NCBI GenBank assembly: GCA_001821555.1
Contig: MHMM01000009.1
Location: 1 to 37,738 of the forward strand
From: Candidatus Nealsonbacteria bacterium RIFOXYB1_FULL_40_15
GTDB lineage: Bacteria; Patescibacteriota; Minisyncoccia; Minisyncoccales; GWA2-38-27
Length of the DNA: 37,738 nucleotides
Direction: 5' to 3'
Shown here: piece after piece, positions 16,810 through 22,651 of the stretch
How the letters are laid out: the number at the start of each line of letters is the position of its first letter
Position numbering within the stretch: the stretch's first letter is position 1
Position numbers and translations under genes: made by a program
The notes under the pieces: model-generated
Databases searched by the model: none
What the model was told of the DNA's origin: nothing
Seen by the model: only the letters and a program-made list of their open reading frames with translations

Positions 16810-16882
16810 GCCCCCGGCAGGATTCGAACCCGCAACCTTTGCGTCCGAAGCGCAACGCTCTATCCAGTTGAGCTACGGAGGC
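16809..16882 (-). tRNA. tRNA-Arg (TCG)
   Basis: Minus-strand cloverleaf: acceptor GCCTCCG with CGGGGGC (one T-G pair), D-arm GCTC/GAGC, anticodon stem TTGCG/CGCAA with loop CTTCGGA (anticodon TCG, reading CGA), T-arm GCGGG-TTCGAAT-CCTGC. The discriminator position is T, unusual for Arg. CCA is not encoded. It is convergent with the DksA-type gene. Confidence 0.93.
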
Positions 16883-16928
16883 CTGGAATTATTCTAACAC
16901 AAAATCCCTGGAAATAAAGCTCTGATAA

Positions 16929-16957
16929 TTGAAAAAGAGCAGGTTTTAATATAGGAT
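16929..16957 (+). promoter_or_regulatory. Promoter of the CCA-adding enzyme gene
   Basis: TTGAAA (16929-16934), 17-bp spacer, TAGGAT (16952-16957), ATG 6 nt later at 16964. GGAGG also lies just before the ATG but would not be transcribed from this +1. Confidence 0.5.
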
Positions 16958-16963
16958 GGAGGT

Positions 16964-18388
16964 ATGGATATCCCAGATAATGTCAAAAAAATATTAAAAA
17001 AGATCAAGAAAGAAGGATGGCAAGCCTACTTGGTTGGGGGTTGCGTGAGAGATCTTGAGATGGAGAAAACTCCTAAAGACTGGGATGTCGCCACAGACGC
17101 TGTTCCCGAAGAGATCCAGAAGATTTTTCCCGAAAGCTTTTGCAATAATGAATTCGGCACGGTCAATGTTTCGGGAGTAGAAATAACCCCATTCAGAACC
17201 GAAGAAAAATATACGGATAAAAGGCATCCTGATAAAGTAAAGTGGTCAAAAAATATAGAAGAGGATCTTGCGAGGAGGGACTTTACTATCAATGCGATGG
17301 CTTTGGGCGCAGACGAGAAAACAATCATAGATCCCTATAAAGGCAAAGAAGACATTAAAAGGAAAATTATCCGGGCAGTCGGATCTCCCGAGGATAGATT
17401 TGAAGAGGATTCCTTGAGAATGATGAGGGCAGTGAGGATTGCTTCGGTTCTCGGATTCAAAATAGAACCCAAAACATCATCAGCAATTAAAAAGAATTCT
17501 TCCTGGATAACTTCTGTTTCAAAGGAAAGGATCAGGGATGAGCTTTCAAAGGCGATTATGTCCGAAAACGCAGCTCCGGGGATTGAGCTTTTGAGGGAGC
17601 TAAGGCTTTTAGAGCACATAATCCCAGAGCTTCTTGAGGGCTATAAAGTAGGACAGAACAAACACCATCTTTACGACTGTTACGAACATTCAATTAAATC
17701 ATTGGATTACTCTGCCAAAAAGGGTTTTAATTTTCATGTGAGAATGGCCTCTCTTATGCATGATATAGGAAAGCCCAGGACAAAGCAGGGCAAAGGAGAA
17801 AAGGCGACCTTTTACAATCATGAATTGGTGGGAGCCAGAATGACAAGAGAAATAATGCAAAGACTGAAATTTCCCAAAAAGGATATTGAAAAAGTTGAAA
17901 GACTTGTAAGGTATCATCTTTTTTACTACAATGTCGGAGAGGTTTCAGAGTCTTCTGTAAGACGGCTTTTGAGAAACGCGGGTCCTGAAAACATTGAGGA
18001 GCTGCTTCAGGTAAGGTATGCTGACAGGGTGGGATCTGGATGTCCAAAAGCAGAGCCCTATAAGCTAAGGCATCTTAAATATCTTATTGACAAGGTTTCC
18101 AAAGATCCTATTTCAGTCAAAATGCTTAAGGTAAATGGGCAAGACATTATGGAAATGCTTAGTTTAAAACCCGGCCCTGCCATAGGGAAGATTCTGGATA
18201 TACTTTTGGGAGAAGTTCTTAAGGATCCATCAAAAAATGACAAGGACTATCTTAAAAAAGAAATAGAAAGGATCAATGTCCTTACAGAAAAAGAGCTGGA
18301 TAAAAAAGCAGAAGACGCAAGAAAAGAGATAGATCAGGTTCAGGTTAAAGAAGACAAGATGACTAAAGATAAATATTGGGTTACGTAA
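16964..18388 (+). CDS. cca: CCA-adding tRNA nucleotidyltransferase with HD domain
   Basis: 474 residues. It adds or repairs the 3' CCA of tRNAs using CTP and ATP. Nucleotidyltransferase head: YLVGGCVRDL (GG...RD) with KDWDVATDA (catalytic DxD) at about 22-48, then DLARRDFTINAMA (about 102-114). An RNA-binding region follows (EDSLRMMRAVRIASVLGFKIE). An HD phosphohydrolase-like domain (MHDIGKPRTKQGK ... YNHE) sits at about 265-290. The C-terminus is a charged helix. It is directly followed, with no gap, by tRNA-Pro, and three of the four tRNA genes here lack an encoded CCA. Confidence 0.95.
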   Translation: MDIPDNVKKILKKIKKEGWQAYLVGGCVRDLEMEKTPKDWDVATDAVPEEIQKIFPESFCNNEFGTVNVSGVEITPFRTEEKYTDKRHPDKVKWSKNIEEDLARRDFTINAMALGADEKTIIDPYKGKEDIKRKIIRAVGSPEDRFEEDSLRMMRAVRIASVLGFKIEPKTSSAIKKNSSWITSVSKERIRDELSKAIMSENAAPGIELLRELRLLEHIIPELLEGYKVGQNKHHLYDCYEHSIKSLDYSAKKGFNFHVRMASLMHDIGKPRTKQGKGEKATFYNHELVGARMTREIMQRLKFPKKDIEKVERLVRYHLFYYNVGEVSESSVRRLLRNAGPENIEELLQVRYADRVGSGCPKAEPYKLRHLKYLIDKVSKDPISVKMLKVNGQDIMEMLSLKPGPAIGKILDILLGEVLKDPSKNDKDYLKKEIERINVLTEKELDKKAEDARKEIDQVQVKEDKMTKDKYWVT

Positions 18389-18459
18389 CGGGGTATAGTG
18401 TAGCGGTAGCACGAGTCCTTCGGGAGGATTTAGCTCCAGTTCAAATCTGGATACCCCGA
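18389..18459 (+). tRNA. tRNA-Pro (CGG)
   Basis: 71 nt. Acceptor CGGGGTA with TACCCCG (C1-G72, typical of bacterial Pro), D-arm GTG/CAC, anticodon stem AGTCC/GGATT with loop TTCGGGA (CGG), T-arm TCCAG-TTCAAAT-CTGGA, discriminator A. No encoded CCA. It begins on the base after the stop of cca, so the two may be one transcript. Confidence 0.92.
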
Positions 18460-18465
18460 CTTTGT

Positions 18466-18506
18466 CTCGCCGTAGCTCCGCCTATGGCGGAAGCGAAGGC
18501 GGACTT
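18466..18506. repeat. GC-rich hairpin between the two tRNAs
   Basis: TCGCCGTAGCTCCGCC and GGCGGAAGCGAAGGCGG can fold into a stem with small mismatches. It lies in the 49-nt spacer and may separate or process the tRNAs. Confidence 0.45.
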
Positions 18507-18508
18507 TT

Positions 18509-18582
18509 GGGCTCATAGTAAAACGGTATTACGCGGCATTCGCATTGCCGAGGTCCGGGTTCAATTCCCGGTGAGTCCACCA
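18509..18582 (+). tRNA. tRNA-Ala (CGC), CCA encoded
   Basis: Acceptor GGGCTCA with TGAGTCC carrying the G3-T70 wobble pair, the alanine identity element. D-stem GTAA/TTAC, anticodon stem CGGCA/TGCCG with loop TTCGCAT (CGC), T-arm CCGGG-TTCAATT-CCCGG, discriminator A, then genomic CCA (18580-18582). It is the only tRNA here with CCA. Its 3' end is repeated 839 bp downstream. Confidence 0.93.
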
Positions 18583-18709
18583 GTTTCTCGTATAAATTTT
18601 CTATTGAAAAAGCCACAAAAATCTGCTGTTTTTGTTTTGAATTCTAGTGAACTCGGAATTTTAAAATACTGGACAGTCTATTGACTTTTATGTTGTAATA
18701 TGGTAGCAT
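18574..18709 (+). repeat. Intergenic promoter-bearing repeat, copy 1
   Basis: From the tRNA-Ala 3' end (GAGTCCACCAGTTTC) to the -10 region. It aligns along its length with 19413-19549 and, with an internal deletion, with 20085-20147. The most conserved part is the promoter (CTATTGACTTTT...TGTT). Confidence 0.7.
18681..18709 (+). promoter_or_regulatory. Promoter of cassette gene 1
   Basis: TTGACT (18681-18686), 17-bp spacer, TAGCAT (18704-18709). The leader is about 50 nt. Confidence 0.55.
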
Positions 18710-18765
18710 TCGAACAGAACGTTTTGATTGAATTCTGAAATCGCCTTATGAAAGGACGGTGTTCC

Positions 18766-19017
18766 ATGAGGAAATTGTTTAGGTATTTTCCACAGGGAAG
18801 TGAAGCATACGTTATTCTTCACTCTATGTGGCGAGCAAGCCGTGGACGTCAACCATCGGCGGTTCTCAAGGATGTGCGCAATCCTAGGTTGGCTCTGCTT
18901 AAGGCGCAGAAGGAAGTGCCCGCGGCAGTCCTTACTTTCGTGGAGTCGTTTCCCGATGATGTTGTAAGAAGCATCAGAGAGCGGCTGTTTCCGGAAGGGT
19001 TGGATGTCGTTCCGTAA
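18766..19017 (+). CDS. Small basic hypothetical protein (cassette gene 1)
   Basis: 83 residues from ATG 18766, preceded by AAAGGA at 9-nt spacing. An in-frame ATG at 18748 has no ribosome-binding site and contains that site, so it is disfavoured. The protein (MRKLFRYFPQGSEAYVIL...) is basic, without membrane segment or cysteine motif. Composition is more GC-rich than the housekeeping genes. It has its own promoter, and a terminator follows after a second possible ORF. No family recognised. Confidence 0.6.
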   Translation: MRKLFRYFPQGSEAYVILHSMWRASRGRQPSAVLKDVRNPRLALLKAQKEVPAAVLTFVESFPDDVVRSIRERLFPEGLDVVP

Positions 19018-19104
19018 ACCACTGGGAATATTCGCCAAAATGGCTTCCGGAATGTTCATCGCCTCTCCAGTCGCGACAAATATGTGGGAGGGGCTGAAGT
19101 GGTG

Positions 19105-19257
19105 ATGCTCGTTTGGAACCAAAACCAACTCGTGCCGGCAGAATGTTACCGGAAGGCCAACTTCGGCGGGAAAATAGTGGATATTGCGGTGTGCGAAGAC
19201 CCCAATATCCAAAAGAAACAGCTCGGAAACCGAGCACTTATTTACCACTTCCCCTGA
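19105..19257 (+). CDS. Possible 50-residue ORF
   Basis: ATG 19105 to TGA 19257, lying between cassette gene 1 and its terminator. GGAGGGG lies 11-17 nt before the start. The product (MLVWNQNQLVPAECYRKANF...) has two cysteines and no recognised motif. It could be a second gene of the cassette or the remains of a longer one. Weakly supported. Confidence 0.3.
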   Translation: MLVWNQNQLVPAECYRKANFGGKIVDIAVCEDPNIQKKQLGNRALIYHFP

Positions 19258-19283
19258 CCCACAGAAGGGGAGATAAGAGATAG

Positions 19284-19314
19284 AGTGCCAAGTCTATATG
19301 GTTTGGCACTTTTC
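19284..19314 (+). terminator. Terminator of cassette 1
   Basis: AGTGCCAA (19284-19291) pairs with TTGGCACT (19303-19310), followed by TTTTC. Confidence 0.8.
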
Positions 19315-19324
19315 TATTAGATGA

Positions 19325-19412
19325 TTTGCAATATCTCCTCCGCTTGTCGCAAGATCGCCTCCAGAACAAGGGATAATCCCCATCCAATCCAAAGTTCGGA
19401 AATCGTCTGCCA
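19325..19412. repeat. Intergenic repeat R, copy 1
   Basis: It starts TTTGCAATATCTCCTCCGC right after the terminator. It shares a 27-bp identical core (19384-19410, including CCAAAGTTCGGAAATCG) with 19986-20012 and similar flanks. On the minus strand it could encode a short peptide tail in both copies (ADDFRTLDW core), but an indel shifts the frame in one copy. Confidence 0.75.
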
Positions 19413-19549
19413 GAGTCCACCAGTTTCAACAAGTAAACTTTGTATAAAAAAAGCAGAGAAAATCGGCTGTTTTGGACTGAACTTGAGCAGACTCGAACCG
19501 AAAAACAATTGGACAATCTATTGACTTTTGTGTTGTGATATGATAGGTT
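19413..19549 (+). repeat. Intergenic promoter-bearing repeat, copy 2
   Basis: It begins with GAGTCCACCAGTTTC, identical over 15 bp to the tRNA-Ala 3' end and following bases, and continues homologous to copy 1 through the promoter. Confidence 0.75.
19521..19549 (+). promoter_or_regulatory. Promoter of cassette gene 2
   Basis: TTGACT (19521-19526), 17-bp spacer, TAGGTT (19544-19549); near-identical in sequence to the promoters of cassettes 1 and 3. Confidence 0.5.
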
Positions 19550-19600
19550 TAATGTAGTACGTAGATTTCTGCACAATAAAAATTTACTGGAAGGGATAGT

Positions 19601-19861
19601 ATGGCAAGAATAAATGAGGATCTAAAGTTCTGGCAAGCACGTGTTGTGTCTAGGGAATGTACAATTATTCTTGAGTCGGAGACAGATGCCAGAGGTGGAC
19701 ATGTTTCTTCCAACAAGTCTCAAAGAACTCTCCACAAGGGAGATATTGTCGTAATGACGGGAGGGGATAACTCTCGTTATTATCTGCGTCTTGGTGGAAA
19801 GGAGGGTGAAAAGGTAGCAATCTACCAACAAGAAGCAGAGAAGATTGAGGTAGAGAATTGA
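19601..19861 (+). CDS. Small hypothetical protein (cassette gene 2)
   Basis: 86 residues. GGAAGGGA sits 6-7 nt before the ATG. The protein (MARINEDLKFWQARVV...) is mixed-charge and probably beta-rich (HKGDIVVMTGGDNSRYYLRL), with no membrane segment. It is unrelated to cassette genes 1 and 3 although it shares their flanking repeats. A terminator-like hairpin follows. No family recognised. Confidence 0.7.
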   Translation: MARINEDLKFWQARVVSRECTIILESETDARGGHVSSNKSQRTLHKGDIVVMTGGDNSRYYLRLGGKEGEKVAIYQQEAEKIEVEN

Positions 19862-19887
19862 CTACCCGCAGAAATTCTAAACAAATC

Positions 19888-19918
19888 AGCACACGACCTC
19901 CGGGTACGGTGCTTTTTT
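19888..19918 (+). terminator. Terminator of cassette 2
   Basis: AGCAC (19888-19892) pairs with GTGCT (19909-19913), with an imperfect inner stem (CG.CC / GG..CG) and a T-run. Confidence 0.6.
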
Positions 19919-19929
19919 CTTTTACTCAA

Positions 19930-20022
19930 ATTTGCAAAATCTCCTCGGCTTGGTGTATCACATCAGAACAAGGCAAAATCTCCACCCAATCCAAAGTTCG
20001 GAAATCGTCTGCTAATGTCCAC
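19930..20022. repeat. Intergenic repeat R, copy 2
   Basis: It starts TTTGCAAAATCTCCTCGGC after the cassette 2 terminator; the identical core is 19986-20012. It is followed by an extra GC-rich palindrome (arms GCCCGAGG and CCTCGGGC, about 20038-20075) absent from copy 1. Confidence 0.75.
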
Positions 20023-20084
20023 ATTATTGCAGTTTCCGCCCGAGGCGTGAACCCGGGGCCCATCATCCTCGGGCCGACAATTCT

Positions 20085-20147
20085 GCCAGAGTCCGTCGCA
20101 TTTTAGGTGGACAAACTATTGACTTTTGTGTTATAATATGATAAGAT
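20085..20147 (+). repeat. Intergenic promoter-bearing repeat, copy 3 (shortened)
   Basis: CTGCCAGAGTCC then, after an internal deletion relative to copy 2, GGACAAACTATTGACTTTTG and the promoter. Confidence 0.65.
20119..20147 (+). promoter_or_regulatory. Promoter of cassette gene 3
   Basis: TTGACT (20119-20124), 17-bp spacer, TAAGAT (20142-20147). Confidence 0.55.
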
Positions 20148-20222
20148 TGAAATAGTACAACAGGGGACGGATACTCCCCAATATAAACGCCCGATAGGGT
20201 TATCCTGATAAGGAGGACAAGC

Positions 20223-20651
20223 ATGGGAACAGCAAGAATTGAAGGTATGGATTTGGTGATGGATCTTATCGAAGGATCAGAACGGTTGAACTGGATGAAA
20301 ACTAAGATTCCGGAAGTTGTCGCAATGATTCTCGGAATAGCAGATTCTCTGATATGGGAAGTTGTTCCGGATTCAGAAAGGGGGTTTCAGCGCGACGTTG
20401 CGAACACCATCGTCTGCAGGTGGGTCTTGCGTGTTGATCAGGGGGAAATCATTGTAGATTGCTGGATCGATTCCCGGGAACCCAGGTTAGCGTATGCCAC
20501 AAATATGTCCTCTGTGCGCATGGATGATATTGAAACCGTTTTTCATGCGCTGGAAGATTTCGCGAAGGGGATGAGGGAATGGTTTCCTGTACTGTCGAAT
20601 CGCTGGCAGCCCATAAGGATGGCAGCGATTAATGCCAGAAAGGGCGAGTAA
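20223..20651 (+). CDS. Hypothetical soluble protein (cassette gene 3)
   Basis: 142 residues. A strong AAGGAGG lies 8 nt before the ATG. The protein (MGTARIEGMDLVMDLIEG...) is acidic, with three Trp in the C-terminal half and no membrane helix. Composition is more GC-rich than the neighbours. It has its own promoter (in the shared repeat) and a strong terminator. No family recognised. Confidence 0.8.
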   Translation: MGTARIEGMDLVMDLIEGSERLNWMKTKIPEVVAMILGIADSLIWEVVPDSERGFQRDVANTIVCRWVLRVDQGEIIVDCWIDSREPRLAYATNMSSVRMDDIETVFHALEDFAKGMREWFPVLSNRWQPIRMAAINARKGE

Positions 20652-20672
20652 ATTCGCATCCACAAGAAACTC

Positions 20673-20705
20673 GGGCAGCCAATAACTGGTTGCCCCTCTT
20701 TTTTT
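20673..20705 (+). terminator. Terminator of cassette 3
   Basis: GGGCAGCC (20673-20680) pairs with GGTTGCCC (20688-20695), then CTCTTTTTTT. A truncated copy of repeat R (TTTGCAATATCGCTCC) follows at 20709-20724. Confidence 0.9.
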
Positions 20706-20829
20706 ACATTTGCAATATCGCTCCAGCACTTAGTCGTTTTGTTTAAGAATTGTAATCCTATTTTTACGACCGATCCATTGCTTTGGTATCGCTATCAATG
20801 GCCTTCGGGATTTGAATTTTTGCAATTCA

Positions 20830-20857
20830 TTGATTTTTTACAGCTTTGTGATATAAT
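20830..20857 (+). promoter_or_regulatory. Promoter upstream of plsC-like gene
   Basis: TTGATT (20830-20835), 16-bp spacer, TATAAT (20852-20857), +1 near 20864, leaving a leader of about 113 nt. Confidence 0.65.
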
Positions 20858-20873
20858 CAAGCCAAAAGCAAAA

Positions 20874-20904
20874 CCCCCGCATAACTTTGGCGAGTTATAC
20901 GGGG
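20874..20904 (+). promoter_or_regulatory. Leader hairpin before plsC-like gene
   Basis: CCCCG-ATAACT pairs with AGTTAT-CGGGG across a short loop, with one mismatch. It is followed by a T-rich stretch and then an A-rich stretch (20925-20950) that can pair. It could be an attenuator or a small RNA ending before the gene. Confidence 0.45.
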
Positions 20905-20976
20905 AAAAGAGGCAGTTTCCAGAGTTTTTTCTTTATTGAAAATAAAAAAAGCTGCTAGAAACCGTCTTTATATGCC

Positions 20977-21696
20977 ATGGCAATACATAGATATTATCAG
21001 CTGGACCATTCGCTGTCAATACAGGAATTCTGGGGAAAACTATTAGTCAGAGAGCATAGACTGGGGACTTTAGTTTCCAAATTCTTCTATAATCTTTTAT
21101 GGATTCCCTTAAAAGCAATATTAAGTTTTTTCTTCAGGATAGAAGTTGAATCTCAAGAAAACCTTTCAGAAATAGAAGGACCTGTGATAATTGCTTCAAA
21201 TCATGCATCATGGACAGATTCTTTCATTATAGGAGTCTGTTTTCCGTTCAACGCGAAAGTATTCCCAATAAGATACGCTGTCTGGTGGAAGTATTACTAC
21301 TTTGTTCCCTTTACCTTTCTTTTATGGCTTCTGGGAAACTTTCCTGTCAGAAAAGGGGTGGGATTAGAGAGGGCGCTGGCTGTTGGTTTAGAAAAACTAA
21401 AACAGGGCGAAGCCATAGGTATTTTTCCTACAGGAAAAAGAGAAAGGACATTTTTTAAAGAGCCCGCGAAGCCAAAGCGCGGGGTTGCTTACCTTTCTGC
21501 AAAAACAAAAACCTCTGTTATCCCTGTAAAAATAGAAGGAAACCTGGGGATGAAATTCACAGGCTTCCTGTTGAGAAAATACAGGATAAAAGTTAAAATA
21601 GGAAAAAGATTCAACGTTCCGTCAAAAAATCCGGATGACCAGGAACAGCTTGTAAAATCTTCAAATCTGGTCATGAACAAAATAGCGGCTCTTTAG
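20977..21696 (+). CDS. 1-acyl-glycerol-3-phosphate acyltransferase-like protein (PlsC family)
   Basis: 239 residues. Predicted acyl transfer to a phospholipid precursor at the membrane. The catalytic motif I is clear (SNHASWTDSF, His-x4-Asp, about 71-80). A motif III-like GIFPTGKRERT has Thr-Gly-Lys where typical members read Glu-Gly-Thr, so substrate use may differ. Hydrophobic stretches lie before motif I and around 105-120. The gene follows a long structured leader. CPR often lack full lipid synthesis, so it may act on scavenged lysolipids (inference). Confidence 0.85.
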   Translation: MAIHRYYQLDHSLSIQEFWGKLLVREHRLGTLVSKFFYNLLWIPLKAILSFFFRIEVESQENLSEIEGPVIIASNHASWTDSFIIGVCFPFNAKVFPIRYAVWWKYYYFVPFTFLLWLLGNFPVRKGVGLERALAVGLEKLKQGEAIGIFPTGKRERTFFKEPAKPKRGVAYLSAKTKTSVIPVKIEGNLGMKFTGFLLRKYRIKVKIGKRFNVPSKNPDDQEQLVKSSNLVMNKIAAL

Positions 21697-21720
21697 CTCT
21701 TTTTCTGCAGGAGGCAGGAT

Positions 21721-21903
21721 ATGATTGCTAGGAACAAGAGAAGCGGAACCAGCAGCGTCTCTGTTGAGCCAACGCCATTAGGCAAACGATTTCGTTTTTG
21801 CTGTTGCGGGAGGTCATGCACTATTTTCCAGAGAGAAGGGTCGTTAGAGGCAGTCATATGCCCCATTTGCCATAGGGGCAAACATAAACATCGCCTTGCA
21901 TAG
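21721..21903 (+). CDS. Zinc-ribbon miniprotein
   Basis: 60 residues. A strong AGGAGG precedes the ATG. Cysteines in FCCCGRSC and VICPIC suggest one zinc site of the C-x2-4-C ... C-x2-C type; the tail is basic (HRGKHKHRL). It has its own terminator (21893-21926). Such small zinc ribbons may bind nucleic acid or protein; function not known. Confidence 0.65.
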   Translation: MIARNKRSGTSSVSVEPTPLGKRFRFCCCGRSCTIFQREGSLEAVICPICHRGKHKHRLA

Positions 21904-21926
21904 CAGTTGCAAGGCATTGTTTTTTG
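21893..21926 (+). terminator. Terminator of the zinc-ribbon gene
   Basis: GCCTTGCA (21893-21900) pairs with TGCAAGGC (21908-21915), T-run 21919-21926. The -35 of the next gene (TTGCAA, 21907) lies inside its 3' arm. Confidence 0.85.
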
Positions 21927-21935
21927 CGGTAAAAT
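21907..21935 (+). promoter_or_regulatory. Promoter of the UMP kinase gene
   Basis: TTGCAA (21907-21912), 17-bp spacer, TAAAAT (21930-21935), ATG 8 nt later at 21944. Leaderless arrangement. Confidence 0.65.
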
Positions 21936-21943
21936 AATTATCA

Positions 21944-22612
21944 ATGCAAGAAAGGGACTTTGTTATTTCCCTGGGCGGATCTGTAATAGCTTCGGACAAG
22001 CTTGAGGTTTCATTTCTTGAAGGATTTTCCAGGATCATTTTCTCTGAAATTAGAATCGGGAAAAGATTTGTGATAATAACAGGGGGAGGAAAAACAGCCA
22101 GAAATTACCAAGAAGCGGCGGTGAAAGCATCGCATAAAGAAAAAGACTGGCTGGGGATAAAAGCAACAGAATTGAACTGCCTTTTATTAAGGGCTTTTTT
22201 TAATAATTCAGGAGAAGCATACGATAAAAGATTTAAATTCAAAAGATTCGAGAAAAAGTCTTTGATTATAGGACACGGATGGAAGCCCGGCTGGTCAACG
22301 GATTTTGTCAGCATAGCCGCGGCATTTGATTTTGGAATAAAAAAAGTTATGAATATAGGAAGATCTCCATATGTTTACACTTCTGATTTTGAAAAAGATC
22401 CTTCGGCAAAACCGATTAAAAAGATCTCTTGGGATGAGTATATTAAGATTATCCCTAGAGAATGGAGGCCGGGAATGAATGTGCCGATAGATCCTGTAGC
22501 AGCCAGATTCGCAAAAAAGCACTCAATTCAGGCAATTGTTATTTCAAACGATTTAAAAAACTTCAAAAAAGCAATAAACGGGGAAGAATTTGAAGGAACC
22601 TCAATATCCTAG
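21944..22612 (+). CDS. pyrH: UMP kinase-like protein, archaeal-type subfamily
   Basis: 222 residues. Amino-acid-kinase fold; it likely phosphorylates UMP to UDP. Motifs: ISLGGSVI (N-terminal Gly loop), VIITGGGKTARNYQ (about 43-57), GWSTDFVS, SPYVYTSDFEKDPSAKPI (nucleotide-binding region) and PGMNVPIDPVAARFA near the C-terminus. Length and motif order match the archaeal-type UMP kinase branch rather than the usual 240-residue bacterial PyrH. The start is supported by the promoter. Other kinases of the same fold are possible, but the DPSAKP block favours UMP kinase. Confidence 0.8.
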   Translation: MQERDFVISLGGSVIASDKLEVSFLEGFSRIIFSEIRIGKRFVIITGGGKTARNYQEAAVKASHKEKDWLGIKATELNCLLLRAFFNNSGEAYDKRFKFKRFEKKSLIIGHGWKPGWSTDFVSIAAAFDFGIKKVMNIGRSPYVYTSDFEKDPSAKPIKKISWDEYIKIIPREWRPGMNVPIDPVAARFAKKHSIQAIVISNDLKNFKKAINGEEFEGTSIS

Positions 22613-22617
22613 GTGGC

Positions 22618-22645
22618 TTGCAAAAGCTTGTTTTTGTGTTAAAAT
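22618..22645 (+). promoter_or_regulatory. Promoter of the ABC exporter gene
   Basis: TTGCAA (22618-22623), 16-bp spacer, TAAAAT (22640-22645), ATG 6 nt later at 22652. Leaderless arrangement. Confidence 0.65.
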
Positions 22646-22651
22646 ATAGGT

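Noticed and set aside
19039-19104. 21-residue ORF before the 50-residue ORF
   Set aside because: No ribosome-binding site and no recognisable sequence; probably chance.
18688-19248. 186-residue ORF on the minus strand
   Set aside because: It is antisense to cassette gene 1, which has promoter, ribosome-binding site and terminator on plus. It runs through the plus promoter region and has no convincing start site of its own.
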